A DNA stretch of 64,000 bases from an uncultured Flavobacteriales bacterium (GCA_913055685.1 CAJXKC010000001.1:1054001-1118000); one strand, 5' to 3'. Positions 17,454 through 26,627 are shown, counted from the stretch's first letter. Notes: generated from the letters alone by a model not told the origin. A program made the numbers and translations.

Positions 17454-18842
17454 TTAAGCTTTCTGACTTTTAAAGTGCTTAAAGAATAAGGGGATAGTCT
17501 CAATGCCCTTGTAAAAGTTGAAAAGACCGTAATGCTCATTTGGCGAGTGGATAGCATCGCTGTCCAAACCAAAGCCCATTAGAATGGATTTTAAACCTAA
17601 TTCTTGCTCAAACAGGGCTACGATAGGAATACTACCACCGCTACGAACGGGAACGGGCGTTTTGCCGAAACTTTCTTCCATAGCCGCGCTAGCTGCTTTA
17701 TAACCTGGATCGTCTACTGGCGATACATAAGGTAAACCACCATGGTGAGGGGTAACCTCTACTTTAACGCTCGCCGGCGCTATTTTGGTAAAGTGATCCA
17801 TAAAGAGATTGGTTATCTTTTCTGGATCTTGATTGGGTACTAAGCGCATGGAAATTTTAGCCTTGGCCCAAGAAGGAATTACCGTTTTGGCGCCTTCTCC
17901 AGTATATCCACCCCAAATACCATTAACGTCTAAGGTCGGGCGAATAGAGGCGCGCTCAGGGGTGCTGTAGCCCAGCTCTCCATGCACATCGCTTAAATCG
18001 AGGGCCTTTTTGTAAGCGTCTAGACTAAAGGGTGCTTCGGCCATAGCCTTGCGTTCTGTTTCGCTTAGCTCTTGTACATCCTCGTAAAAGCCAGGGATGG
18101 TAATATGAAGATTGTCGTCCTGTAGACTAGCAATCATATTGGACAACACGTTTATAGGGTTTGCCACAGCACCGCCATATAAACCCGAATGTAAGTCCCT
18201 ATTTGGACCGGTTACTTTAACTTCAACATAGCTTAGGCCACGCAATCCAGTAGTGATACTAGGAGTGTCATTGGCAATCATGCCAGTGTCTGAAATTAAA
18301 ATAACATCTGCGGCAAGTTTTTCTTTATTGCGTTTAACAAACCATCCTAGGTTTTCGGATCCAACTTCCTCTTCCCCTTCAATCATAAACTTGATGTTGC
18401 AAGCGAGGCTATCGGTGGCATTCATTACCTCTAAGGCTTTCACGTGCATAAACATTTGCCCCTTATCGTCGCAAGCTCCACGTGCGAATATTGCTCCGTC
18501 TGGGTGGATGTCCGTTTTGCGAACCACCGGATCAAAAGGTTCGGTGGTCCATAATTCCATGGGATCGGGGGGTTGTACATCGTAATGGCCATAAACCAGA
18601 ACGGTCGGTAAGCTTGGGTCTACAAGTTTTTCACCATAAACGATTGGGTAACCTGGCGTTTCACATATTTCAACCGTATCGGCTCCGGCCTTTTTTAGGC
18701 TTTCTGCCACTGCTTCAGCAGTTTTTAAAACATCGCCTTTATATTGGCTATCGGCCGAAATGCTGGGAATACGTAAGATTTCAAAAAGCTCTTCTAAAAA
18801 GCGCTCTTTGTTATTTTCAATAAACTCTTTCTGAGATGACAT
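17454..18842 (-). CDS. M20 family dipeptidase
   Basis: Protein of 462 aa of the M20/M25/M40 metallopeptidase family. Zinc-site motifs are VYGHYDVQPPDPMELW (His and the following Asp), the bridging Asp in GACDDKGQ, EGEEEVGSENLGWF (catalytic Glu pair) and the last His in DAIHSPNEHYGLFNF. The long insert with GLRGLSYVEVKVTGPNRDLH is the dimerisation (lid) domain. Cytoplasmic, hydrolysing short peptides; substrate range cannot be read from sequence. Confidence 0.9.
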   Translation of the reverse strand: MSSQKEFIENNKERFLEELFEILRIPSISADSQYKGDVLKTAEAVAESLKKAGADTVEICETPGYPIVYGEKLVDPSLPTVLVYGHYDVQPPDPMELWTTEPFDPVVRKTDIHPDGAIFARGACDDKGQMFMHVKALEVMNATDSLACNIKFMIEGEEEVGSENLGWFVKRNKEKLAADVILISDTGMIANDTPSITTGLRGLSYVEVKVTGPNRDLHSGLYGGAVANPINVLSNMIASLQDDNLHITIPGFYEDVQELSETERKAMAEAPFSLDAYKKALDLSDVHGELGYSTPERASIRPTLDVNGIWGGYTGEGAKTVIPSWAKAKISMRLVPNQDPEKITNLFMDHFTKIAPASVKVEVTPHHGGLPYVSPVDDPGYKAASAAMEESFGKTPVPVRSGGSIPIVALFEQELGLKSILMGFGLDSDAIHSPNEHYGLFNFYKGIETIPLFFKHFKSQKA

Positions 18843-18857
18843 CTAACTGATTTTTCT

Positions 18858-18865
18858 CAAAGGTA
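18858..18865 (-). promoter_or_regulatory. Candidate -7 element (TACCTTTG) for the M20 dipeptidase
   Basis: Exact TAnnTTTG on the minus strand, 15 bp upstream of the start codon. The -33 element is not obvious. Confidence 0.4.
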
Positions 18866-18925
18866 AGAAGGAGAAAGGGAAAGGCCAGATATTGGGACTG
18901 TTTTCCATCCGCCGAAAGGCGAATT

Positions 18926-19807
18926 CTAAGCCAACAGAATTAGACTAAAAATACCTCCTACAATCATCAAGCGGTATAAATAGTTTAGGTAATGAAAATG
19001 TTCTTTTTTCTCCGCGAAAGCTAAAAGTCCCGCGCTAAAGAATAGGGCGGCTAAGCCAGCTATCATAAAATAACTAATCCCTTGGAAGCCCACTTTATAT
19101 ACTACCGCCGCTCCAGGAGCTAAACCACTTAAAGTAAATAAAGCCACTAGCCATTTAGTTTTTTCCACGCCAATGGTGGCAGGTAAGGTAGGATAGCCAA
19201 TAATTACATCCCCTTTTAGAGCTTCTAAGTCTTTGATTATTTCGCGTATGAATATTACCAGTAAGAGGAAGCTTACATAGGTAAGAATTAATAAATCCTC
19301 GAGGTGGAAGTAGAGGAAAATGGCGAAGAAGGGGGTGATAGTTAGTAAGGCTGCCATGAGATTACCAATGAAGGTTATCTTCTTTAGTTTATGCGAATAG
19401 AACCAGAGGGCGAAATTGAAAAAGGCAAAGAAGAAAAGCACATTCCAACTAACCGACCATGCAAAAATTGCTGCTGTAAAGGTGAATAGGAAGTAAAGCC
19501 TTAGGGTGGTGCTTTGCTTTAAGAGCTTTTCATATAGGGTTTTATTGGGTCTATTTATAAGATCTTTTTCTAGGTCGTAGAAATTGTTGATTATATAGCC
19601 AGCCGCAATCGAGAAAAGCGAGGCAAAAACAATAAGGTGGACATTTGGATCTAAGAGAATTGACTTCCACAGACTGGGTTCATTGAGCACAAATATCACC
19701 GCCAAATATTGCGATAAAGCCAAAAAGAAAATATTATACCAACGTACTAGCGATAGTAGTGCGGAAACCTTGAAAAGTAAAATTTTGTCTCTACGGCGCA
19801 GTGCCAT
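18926..19807 (-). CDS. UbiA family prenyltransferase, digeranylgeranylglyceryl-phosphate synthase-like
   Basis: Protein of 293 aa with about eight or nine membrane helices. The first Asp-rich motif is NNFYDLEKDLINRPNK (about 69-84) and the second IREIIKDLEALKGD. UbiA enzymes of this flavobacterial type are usually annotated as geranylgeranylglycerol-phosphate geranylgeranyltransferases. It directly abuts mevalonate kinase and mvaD, and a GGGP synthase is present at 44676, which supports a prenyl-glycerol ether lipid role over menaquinone or haem synthesis. Substrate remains inference. Confidence 0.85.
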   Translation of the reverse strand: MALRRRDKILLFKVSALLSLVRWYNIFFLALSQYLAVIFVLNEPSLWKSILLDPNVHLIVFASLFSIAAGYIINNFYDLEKDLINRPNKTLYEKLLKQSTTLRLYFLFTFTAAIFAWSVSWNVLFFFAFFNFALWFYSHKLKKITFIGNLMAALLTITPFFAIFLYFHLEDLLILTYVSFLLLVIFIREIIKDLEALKGDVIIGYPTLPATIGVEKTKWLVALFTLSGLAPGAAVVYKVGFQGISYFMIAGLAALFFSAGLLAFAEKKEHFHYLNYLYRLMIVGGIFSLILLA

Positions 19808-20749
19808 TTAGAGACGGTAGATGAGTTCGGTGTCGTAACCTTTAAGCAGTTTTTGAGCCTTTTCGTAATCGGGCGTAAAGCCCAATACAAAGCCACCACC
19901 TCCGCTTCCGCAAAGTTTTAGATAGTAGGCATTGGTCTCGATACCTTGTTGCCAAAGATCTTTCACGCTATGAGGGATCATAGGGGTGAAGTTTTCAAAA
20001 ACCAAATGGCTCAGGTGTTTTAAATTGCTAAATAAAGGTTTGGTGTCGCCTTTGAGAAAAGCGGCAATACAAGCATCATTGTACTTGGTGAACTGTTCCT
20101 TCATAACTTTACGGAAACCTTCGTTCTTCATTTTCTCCATGAAAATGTTCACCATAGGTTGGGTTTCGCCAGGCTGACCACTATTAAGAAGGAAAATGGC
20201 ACCTTTACCTTCACGTTCTGGAATGCTTACCGTACCTAATTCGTCCTTCGAATGAATAAGAACGGGTAATTGTAAATAGCAAATAAGTGGATCTAAGCCG
20301 GAAGACTTACCGTGGAAATAAGATTCCATCTGACCCAATATTTGCTTTAACTTTTGAATGTTTTCACGGCTAATATCTGCCTCTGGATCAATTCTATCCA
20401 AGGCATAGCGATCGTAAATTGCCGCACAAAGAGCACCACTACTTCCTACTCCGTATCCTTCAGGGATTGAACTATCGAAAAAGAATCCATTATCAATATC
20501 CGCTTGAAAAGCTTCAAGGTCTAAAGGAGCAATAATTTCACCGCTGGCCTGGAGTTTTTGCAAGTGCAGAAAATATTCTTGCAGACTTTTATTTGACTTT
20601 AAAGCTGCGCCTTCAAGCTTATCCGCCTTCTGGAATGCTCCTTTATAATAGTTGTAAGGCACCGATAAACCCTTGGAATCATTGATGATTCCGTATTCTC
20701 CGAAGAGAAGGATTTTGGCGTAATAAAGCGGATTACTCTTCATTCTCAA
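19808..20749 (-). CDS. Mevalonate kinase (GHMP family)
   Basis: Protein of 313 aa. GHMP motif 2, the ATP loop, is PEGYGVGSSGALCAAIY (about residues 100-116); motif 3 is YLKLCGSGGGGFVLGF near the C-terminus; the N-terminus has KILLFGEYGII. It should phosphorylate mevalonate in the classical mevalonate pathway. Its start overlaps the mvaD stop by 4 bp, and the UbiA gene begins right after its stop, so the three form one operon. Other GHMP sugar kinases are less likely given this context. Confidence 0.85.
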   Translation of the reverse strand: MRMKSNPLYYAKILLFGEYGIINDSKGLSVPYNYYKGAFQKADKLEGAALKSNKSLQEYFLHLQKLQASGEIIAPLDLEAFQADIDNGFFFDSSIPEGYGVGSSGALCAAIYDRYALDRIDPEADISRENIQKLKQILGQMESYFHGKSSGLDPLICYLQLPVLIHSKDELGTVSIPEREGKGAIFLLNSGQPGETQPMVNIFMEKMKNEGFRKVMKEQFTKYNDACIAAFLKGDTKPLFSNLKHLSHLVFENFTPMIPHSVKDLWQQGIETNAYYLKLCGSGGGGFVLGFTPDYEKAQKLLKGYDTELIYRL

Positions 20750-21780
20750 AGCTTTACAGGTCCATTTCCAACCTGGTCACAAATATACTCTCCTTTTTTT
20801 AAGTAGGAACTGACTTTTGTCTTAACGAATTCCAAAGCTTCTTGTTCGATGGCCGCCGGATATAGTAAATGCACATTAGCCCCCGCGTCTAGGGTAAAGT
20901 GAACTGGCTTCCCCGTTTCTTTGCGGAAGGCCCAAATTTCTTCGATAATTTTTAAAGTGTTGGGCTTCATTAAAATGAAATAGGGCTGTGAGGTCATCAT
21001 CATCGCGTGAAGGGTGAGGGCTTCATGTTCTACAAGCTGACCAAAAGCTTCCAAATCCCCCGAGGCGAGAATGGTCTTAAGCTTGTCCATGTTCTCATGA
21101 GCCTGAGCAAAGCGGTTTTTCGCAAAGGGATGTCCGTTCATTAAACCATGTCCAGCCGTACTGCTAACCGCCTTTTGACCTTTTTCTACTAATAAAATAG
21201 TGTCGCGGTAATCTTCGAAAACCTCGTGAACAGGCCCTTGGTAAGGTATTGCATATTCGTCGCTGCTGGCGCTTTCGGACTCAAGTTTCCCCCATAGTCC
21301 CAATCTAGGGTATACCGATCTACTGGCCGAACCCGATCCTAAACGAGCCCAAATGGAGGCTTCCTGTAAAAAAGCTTCGCTCATTGCCGCTGGTGCTCCT
21401 GGTTTTAAGTCAAGCAAGCAGAGGGCTAAGGCACTCATGCCACTAGCGGAGCTAGCTATACCGCTTGAATGCGGAAAACTATTATGAGTGTCTATTCTAA
21501 ATTTATGCCCTTTGAGAAAGTCGAGTTCTGCACTAATGCGCGCTAGAAACTTCTCAATTTTGGGCTTAAAATCATCAGCCTTCTGACCAGATAAATAGAT
21601 TTCAAAATCAAATTCTTGGTCAGCCTCCTCCTCCAAAATAGTTAGGGTAGTTTCGGTATAGCTATTACTAAGGGTGAAACTTAAACTTGCATTGGCAGGT
21701 AGTTGCGGCTCATATTTACCCCAGTACTTAACTAAGGCAATATTCGAAGGACTACGCCAGGTGGTGGCTTTCTGATTCAT
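20746..21780 (-). CDS. mvaD: Diphosphomevalonate decarboxylase
   Basis: Protein of 344 aa, GHMP family. Signatures are PSNIALVKYWGKYEPQLP at the N-terminus, the ATP loop HSSGIASSASGMSALALCL, GSGSASRSVYPRLGLWG and the C-terminal FTLDAGANVHLLYP, all typical of this enzyme. It makes isopentenyl diphosphate from mevalonate diphosphate. It leads the operon with mevalonate kinase and UbiA. Confidence 0.93.
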   Translation of the reverse strand: MNQKATTWRSPSNIALVKYWGKYEPQLPANASLSFTLSNSYTETTLTILEEEADQEFDFEIYLSGQKADDFKPKIEKFLARISAELDFLKGHKFRIDTHNSFPHSSGIASSASGMSALALCLLDLKPGAPAAMSEAFLQEASIWARLGSGSASRSVYPRLGLWGKLESESASSDEYAIPYQGPVHEVFEDYRDTILLVEKGQKAVSSTAGHGLMNGHPFAKNRFAQAHENMDKLKTILASGDLEAFGQLVEHEALTLHAMMMTSQPYFILMKPNTLKIIEEIWAFRKETGKPVHFTLDAGANVHLLYPAAIEQEALEFVKTKVSSYLKKGEYICDQVGNGPVKL

Positions 21781-21811
21781 GCGTGAGATAACCCCTTTTT
21801 AGGAATAAGGT

Positions 21812-22684
21812 TTAAGCGCTCGCTACTTCTGCCTCGCGGTGAATTTTTTTCACTAGGCCTTGAAGCACTTTTCCTGGACCTACCTCGGTAAAGTGACTAG
21901 CGCCATCCGCTACCATTTGTTGCACGCTTTGCGTCCACTTCACTGGAGCAGTAAGCTGAGCGATTAAATTCTTTTTAATGGCTTCTGGGTCTATAACGGC
22001 TGTGGTAGTTACATTCTGGTACACAGGACAGCTAGGGGTGTTGAAGTTTGTATTCTCAATCGCAGCCGCCAGTTTTTCTTCCGCGGGTTTCATTAAAGGG
22101 GAGTGGAAGGCTCCACCTACAGGAAGAATTAGAGCTCTTCTCGCCCCGGCTTCTTTCATTTTTTCGCAGGCCGCTTCTACTGCCGGTACAGCACCAGAGA
22201 TTACCAATTGACCTGGACAATTGTAATTGGCTGGAACTACTACTCCTTCGATTTCAGCGCAAAGCTTTTCAACTACTTCGTCTTCTAAGCCTAAAACTGC
22301 GGCCATAGTGCTGGGCTCTGCTTCACAGGCTTCTTGCATGGCTAGGGCACGCTGACTCACCAAGCGCAGACCATCTTCAAAGGCTAGAGTTCCATTGGCA
22401 ACTAAAGCGGAGAATTCACCAAGAGAGTGACCAGCAACCATATCAGGGGCAAAGTCACCTAAGGTCTTAGCAAGAATTACCGAGTGCAAGAAAATTGCGG
22501 GCTGGGTAACCTTGGTTTGTTTTAACTCCTCATCGGTTCCGGAAAACATGATGTCTGTAATTCGGAAGCCTAATATTTCGTTGGCACGCTCAAACATTGC
22601 CTTTGCTTCTGCGTGGTTGTCGTACAAATCTTTACCCATTCCAATAAACTGGGCACCTTGACCTGGGAATACGTATGCTTTCAT
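21812..22684 (-). CDS. fabD: Malonyl-CoA:ACP transacylase
   Basis: Protein of 290 aa. FPGQGAQFIGMGKDLYD at the N-terminus, the nucleophile elbow GHSLGEFSAL (Ser near residue 90), and GGAFHSPLMKPAEEKL holding the catalytic His. It loads malonyl groups onto acyl carrier protein for fatty acid synthesis. It stands 31 bp upstream of mvaD in the same direction and may be cotranscribed with it. Confidence 0.94.
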   Translation of the reverse strand: MKAYVFPGQGAQFIGMGKDLYDNHAEAKAMFERANEILGFRITDIMFSGTDEELKQTKVTQPAIFLHSVILAKTLGDFAPDMVAGHSLGEFSALVANGTLAFEDGLRLVSQRALAMQEACEAEPSTMAAVLGLEDEVVEKLCAEIEGVVVPANYNCPGQLVISGAVPAVEAACEKMKEAGARRALILPVGGAFHSPLMKPAEEKLAAAIENTNFNTPSCPVYQNVTTTAVIDPEAIKKNLIAQLTAPVKWTQSVQQMVADGASHFTEVGPGKVLQGLVKKIHREAEVASA

Positions 22685-22728
22685 TTTAATAGTATCTAGT
22701 ATTAGTACTTAGTAGTTAGACTTTGAGC

Positions 22729-23142
22729 TTATTCCCCAAAGTATTCTACTGCATTGTTGATGGTTTCTTCTAACCTAATCTTGTGCAATTGACAACCATG
22801 CTTCGCGATTTCCGGGGCTAGAATTTTCCAGAATTCCTCGGCCAAAACTTCCGTGCTCGCAAATTTTCCTTTCATAAAAGGAACATCGTGGTTGAGGTTA
22901 GCGTGGTCTACCACTTCAATAACTTCTTCTTGAATAATCTTTTTAAGATCCACCAAGTTCATGACGAAGCCCGTATCGGGATTAATTTCTCCTTTTACGG
23001 TTACAATTAATGTGAAGTTATGTCCGTGAAAGTGTTTGTTGGCACATTTCCCAAAAACAGCATCGTTCTGCTCTGCGGTCCAATTGGGATTGTATAATTG
23101 ATGCGCGGCGCTAAAGCGCTCTTTTCTTTCAATGTAAATCAT
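22729..23142 (-). CDS. queD: 6-pyruvoyl-tetrahydropterin synthase / 6-carboxytetrahydropterin synthase family
   Basis: Protein of 137 aa with zinc ligands in FSAAHQL and HFHGHNF and the catalytic Cys in GKCANKHFHGHN. Family members make 6-carboxy-5,6,7,8-tetrahydropterin for queuosine, or act in pterin synthesis. No other queuosine gene is nearby, so the exact pathway is uncertain; length and motifs match QueD. Confidence 0.85.
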   Translation of the reverse strand: MIYIERKERFSAAHQLYNPNWTAEQNDAVFGKCANKHFHGHNFTLIVTVKGEINPDTGFVMNLVDLKKIIQEEVIEVVDHANLNHDVPFMKGKFASTEVLAEEFWKILAPEIAKHGCQLHKIRLEETINNAVEYFGE

Positions 23143-23164
23143 AGCCTAGGGCCAAAAATTTTTG

Positions 23165-23172
23165 CAAAGATA
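23165..23172 (-). promoter_or_regulatory. Candidate -7 element (TATCTTTG) upstream of queD
   Basis: Exact TAnnTTTG on the minus strand about 22 bp before the queD start; no clear -33 TTG. Confidence 0.4.
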
Positions 23173-23192
23173 GCCAATGTGCTTGGGCTTAA

Positions 23193-23522
23193 TTACTTCA
23201 GTTTCTCATTATTGTGATGACGGTCATGATCGCGCTTGGTCTTATGATCCATTTTGCGGTCGAATGCCGCTTGAAGATCGGTACCCGTTTGGTTGGCCAA
23301 GCATAAAACCACGAACAGAACATCAGCCAATTCTTCGCCTAAATCTTTGGCCTTGTCACTTTCTTTTTCACTTTGTTCACCATAGCGACGGGCGATAATT
23401 CGTGCCACTTCGCCTACTTCTTCCGTAAGCTGAGCCATGTTTGTAAGCTCATTGAAGTAGCGGACCCCGTGATTTTGTATCCATTGGTCTACCTGCTCCT
23501 GTAGTTCGCTTATACCTTTCAT
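23193..23522 (-). CDS. MazG-like nucleotide pyrophosphohydrolase
   Basis: Protein of 109 aa from the ATG overlapping the dtd stop; an upstream in-frame ATG at 23549 would run 28 bp into dtd. The all-alpha NTP-PPase metal motif is visible as LTEEVGEVARIIARRYG and the downstream DLGEELADVLFVVLCLAN (ExxE...ExxD). The C-terminus is rich in His, Lys and Asp (KRDHDRHHNN), which is unusual. It likely hydrolyses non-canonical or excess nucleoside triphosphates. Confidence 0.85.
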   Translation of the reverse strand: MKGISELQEQVDQWIQNHGVRYFNELTNMAQLTEEVGEVARIIARRYGEQSEKESDKAKDLGEELADVLFVVLCLANQTGTDLQAAFDRKMDHKTKRDHDRHHNNEKLK

Positions 23523-23977
23523 TACTCCTTGTTTTTTGTGTCTATCCAAATGGTAACCGGACCATCATTAATCAAATCTACTTCCATATGCGCACCAAAT
23601 TTGCCGGCTGCTACTCGCTCAGTGCCCAAGCATTTACGGGCCTCGCTTAAAAATGATTCATAAAGTTTTTCGGCCATATCCGGTGGCGCTGCCTTAGCAT
23701 ATGAGGGGCGGGTGCCTTTTTTCACCTTTGCATGCAGAGTAAACTGACTAACCACCAGCAAATCGCCTCCCACATCCTCTACCGAAAGGTTCATCAGGCC
23801 TTCCGCATCATTAAAAATCCGCAGTTTTAAAATTTTTTGCAAGAGCCATTCGAAATCCTGCTCATCGTCATCAGGACCAACCCCTAAAAAGATCAAAAGG
23901 CCTTTGGCGATGGACCCGGTCACTTGATTGTCTACTCGAACTTCTGCCTGCGAACAGCGCTGAATGAGGGCTCTCAT
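23522..23977 (-). CDS. dtd: D-aminoacyl-tRNA deacylase
   Basis: Protein of 151 aa. Both DTD motifs are present: SQFTLHAKVKKGTRPSYAKA and NDGPVTIWIDTKN near the C-terminus. It removes D-amino acids and glycine from mischarged tRNAs. Its start overlaps the phosphatase gene by 4 bp and its stop overlaps the MazG-like gene by one base, so the three are translationally coupled. Confidence 0.94.
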   Translation of the reverse strand: MRALIQRCSQAEVRVDNQVTGSIAKGLLIFLGVGPDDDEQDFEWLLQKILKLRIFNDAEGLMNLSVEDVGGDLLVVSQFTLHAKVKKGTRPSYAKAAPPDMAEKLYESFLSEARKCLGTERVAAGKFGAHMEVDLINDGPVTIWIDTKNKE

Positions 23978-24747
23978 CGTTTGCTGTTTAGCTGCGTTTT
24001 TAAGGCTTCACCTAAGCTGGGATAGGCCGACTTAATGCTGTCGGGAAGACGAGTGAACTCGCCATACATCGGATTAGGGATCACCACAATTTTTCCCTTT
24101 AACTGCCTTTCGGCGGATGCGAAATCTTGGGCAAAGTCGCCCGTCTGGTCGCCAATTAAGAGTGCAATTTCATGCTTCTCAGCAACTTGGGCTCTCCTTG
24201 CACTTTTATCGGAAACCTCCTTCCTTAATAGTACCGTATTTGAATCAGCTTGTGGAACACCAAGGGCCAATAAGTTTTGCAGAGTGAAAGCCCGGTTTTC
24301 ATGTCGTCGATTGGAAACGTAAAAAAGTGACACTCCGATGGAATCGGCGAAGTGCAAAAAATCCAAAGCCCCGGGAATGGCATCCGCATTAGCTTCTTTA
24401 ACCCATAGGGCCCAGGATTCGGGTTCATAGCTTTTACCGTCTTGAATAACCCTTGCTTCATAAGGGGAGTTGTCGACCACCGTTTCATCGAGGTCCAATA
24501 CCACCGCTAGTTTCGAGAGGCTGTCCCTGCCTGCTATTTTTTCAAGCAGCAATCGTTTCGCATAATCAAAAGATTGCTCACAGGCTAAACGGGCAGTTTC
24601 GCCCTTTTGAAACCATAATACGGCCGCGGTTAGGTGGTCGCTGTTATTGCTTGTTGGACTTTCGTCTAATGGCTTGGTCGGAGACTGGCATGCCATCAGC
24701 CCTAGGAGGCTAATTAGCGTAAATATCTTTCCGGTAGTGTTCATCAT
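23974..24747 (-). CDS. 5'-nucleotidase, lipoprotein e(P4) family (class C acid phosphatase)
   Basis: Protein of 257 aa with a lipoprotein signal (LISLLGLMAC). The HAD catalytic motif is VVLDLDETVVDNSPYE (DxDxT variant), then FYVSNRRHENR and the third motif around LLIGDQTGDFAQDF. This family dephosphorylates nucleotides at the outer membrane, in Haemophilus supporting NAD scavenging. It overlaps the rsgA 3' end by 38 bp, so its start is set by the lipobox; a second ATG one codon later is equally possible. Confidence 0.9.
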   Translation of the reverse strand: MMNTTGKIFTLISLLGLMACQSPTKPLDESPTSNNSDHLTAAVLWFQKGETARLACEQSFDYAKRLLLEKIAGRDSLSKLAVVLDLDETVVDNSPYEARVIQDGKSYEPESWALWVKEANADAIPGALDFLHFADSIGVSLFYVSNRRHENRAFTLQNLLALGVPQADSNTVLLRKEVSDKSARRAQVAEKHEIALLIGDQTGDFAQDFASAERQLKGKIVVIPNPMYGEFTRLPDSIKSAYPSLGEALKTQLNSKR

Positions 24748-25663
24748 CGTCGTTTCCTTCTATAAAATTAACATAGCTTTCGTAACGGGTATAGGCTAGT
24801 TTATTGGCTTCTACGGCCTCCTTAACCGCGCAGCCAGGTTCATGCCTATGCGTACAATTATTGAATTTACATTCGCCTTTAAGACGAAATATTTCGGGGA
24901 AATAGTCGCCTAACTCTTGGTCTTCCATATCGACGAGACCAAATCCTCTAATTCCGGGACTGTCGATAATATAGCCTCCAAAGCTTAAGGCATGCATTTC
25001 GGCGAAGGTAGTGGTATGCTGACCTTGCTCATGGGCTTCAGAAATGGATTTTGTTTTAAGATCGAGTTGCGGTTCTAAGCGATTTACTAAACTACTTTTT
25101 CCAACCCCACTGTGGCCGCTTAGTAGACTAGTTTTATCTTTCAGTAGTTCCTTTAGTTCTTCAATTCCCTCTCCTGTTTCCGCTGAGCACTCCATTACCT
25201 TATATCCGGCATCTTGGTACACGAAACGCAGGAATTCCATTTCTTCTTTTAAAGCCTCATTGTAAAGGTCTACTTTGTTAAATACCAGTACAAAGGGAAT
25301 GTCATAGGCTTCGGCCGATACAGCAAAGCGATCGATAAAGCGCAAATGGGTTTTGGGGTATTCCAAGGTGGCAATAAGTAAGGCTTGGTCGAGGTTGGCG
25401 GCGAGAATTTGCGTTTGCTTGGATAGGTTTACCGACTTGCGTATGATGTAGTTTTTACGCTCCAGCAGCTTTACAATTTTTCCTTGGTTTTCTTCCTCTG
25501 GCATTATTTCTACCAGCACCCGGTCACCCACTGCCACGGGGTTCGTGCTCTTTATACCCTTGAGTCGAAGCTTACCCACTATACGGCAATCGAGAAGCCC
25601 AGCAGAGCTTTCTACCTTATACCAGGAGCCGGTCGATTTAAGTATCAATCCTTCCAATTGCAT
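24710..25663 (-). CDS. rsgA: Ribosome small subunit-dependent GTPase A
   Basis: About 317 aa starting at MQLEGLILKSTGSWYKV, the usual N-terminal OB-fold start; an upstream in-frame ATG at 25696 adds 11 residues. The circularly permuted GTPase order is clear: G4 VFNKVDL, then G1 GHSGVGKSSLVNRL, then G3 DSPGIRGFG. The C-terminal zinc knuckle is CKFNNCTHRHEPGC. It helps late maturation of the 30S subunit. Confidence 0.93.
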   Translation of the reverse strand: MQLEGLILKSTGSWYKVESSAGLLDCRIVGKLRLKGIKSTNPVAVGDRVLVEIMPEEENQGKIVKLLERKNYIIRKSVNLSKQTQILAANLDQALLIATLEYPKTHLRFIDRFAVSAEAYDIPFVLVFNKVDLYNEALKEEMEFLRFVYQDAGYKVMECSAETGEGIEELKELLKDKTSLLSGHSGVGKSSLVNRLEPQLDLKTKSISEAHEQGQHTTTFAEMHALSFGGYIIDSPGIRGFGLVDMEDQELGDYFPEIFRLKGECKFNNCTHRHEPGCAVKEAVEANKLAYTRYESYVNFIEGNDDDEHYRKDIYAN

Positions 25664-25728
25664 TTTGCAAAGGTGCAGAATCTCTTCCTTGGACAAAAGC
25701 TTTACCTTCGTGGCTCTAAAATCTTTGC

Positions 25729-26625
25729 ATGTCCATTAGTGTTTCTCATCTTACCAAGCGTTACGGCGAGCAAAAAGCGCTCGACGCAGTAGACTTTAAG
25801 ATAGATAAAGGGGAGATAGTTGGTTTTTTAGGTCCGAATGGGGCAGGGAAATCAACAATGATGAAGATTCTCACCGGTTATATTCCACAATCGGAAGGAG
25901 AAGCGAAAGTTTGTGGCTTGGATGTTAGCGATGAAAGTATTGAGGTAAGGCAGAAAGTGGGTTACTTACCAGAGCACAATCCGCTTTACCTAGAAATGTA
26001 TGTGAAGGAATATTTGCTTTTCATCGCAGGTGTGCACAAGGTCGAAAAGTCGAAAGTAGACACCATGATCGAAAAGGTGGGGCTTTCGCCTGAAAAGAAT
26101 AAAAAACTAGGACAGCTTTCCAAAGGATACCGTCAGCGGGTTGGCCTCGCAGCGGCCCTTTTGCATGAACCAGAAGTACTTATTTTGGATGAGCCTACCA
26201 CTGGCTTAGATGTAAACCAATTGGTAGAAATCCGTCAGTTAATTAAGGAAGCTGGCGCAGATAAAACCGTGATGTTAAGTACCCACATTATGCAAGAAGT
26301 GGAATTTCTCTGCGATAGGGTAATCATCATCAATAAGGGCAAGATTGTGGCCGACCGGCCTATTGCCGATCTTAAAGATTTAGCCTCGGGCATTCGTTTC
26401 CGGGTAGAATTTGATAAACCCTTTACTAAGTCTGCTTTAAAAAAGCTCGGTGGTTTAAAGAGTCTAGAAGAGCTTGGGGATAATAAGTGGATCTTCGAAT
26501 CAAGACCCGATGTCGATTTACGCGCTAAAGTTTTTCAATTCGCTGTAGAGCATGAAGCCGCGGTGCTGGAAATTCAAAAGGAATCGGCCAGCCTCGAAGA
26601 TGTATTTAAAAAATTGACCCAGTAG
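25729..26625 (+). CDS. gldA: Gliding-motility ABC transporter ATP-binding subunit GldA
   Basis: Protein of 298 aa. Walker A GPNGAGKSTMMKILTGY, signature LSKGYRQRVGLAAAL, Walker B VLILDEPTTGLD and H-loop LSTHIMQEV are all intact, with a C-terminal extension typical of GldA. GldA works with GldF and GldG as an ABC transporter needed for gliding in some flavobacteria; those partners are not here. gldB and gldC lie nearby at 29446-30808. A general ABC-2 type exporter ATPase is the alternative. Confidence 0.82.
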   Translation: MSISVSHLTKRYGEQKALDAVDFKIDKGEIVGFLGPNGAGKSTMMKILTGYIPQSEGEAKVCGLDVSDESIEVRQKVGYLPEHNPLYLEMYVKEYLLFIAGVHKVEKSKVDTMIEKVGLSPEKNKKLGQLSKGYRQRVGLAAALLHEPEVLILDEPTTGLDVNQLVEIRQLIKEAGADKTVMLSTHIMQEVEFLCDRVIIINKGKIVADRPIADLKDLASGIRFRVEFDKPFTKSALKKLGGLKSLEELGDNKWIFESRPDVDLRAKVFQFAVEHEAAVLEIQKESASLEDVFKKLTQ

Positions 26626-26627
26626 AT

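Noticed and set aside
18901-18925. CGCC-TTTC-GGCG hairpin after the UbiA gene as a terminator
   Set aside because: The stem is only 4 bp and no T-run follows on the minus strand.
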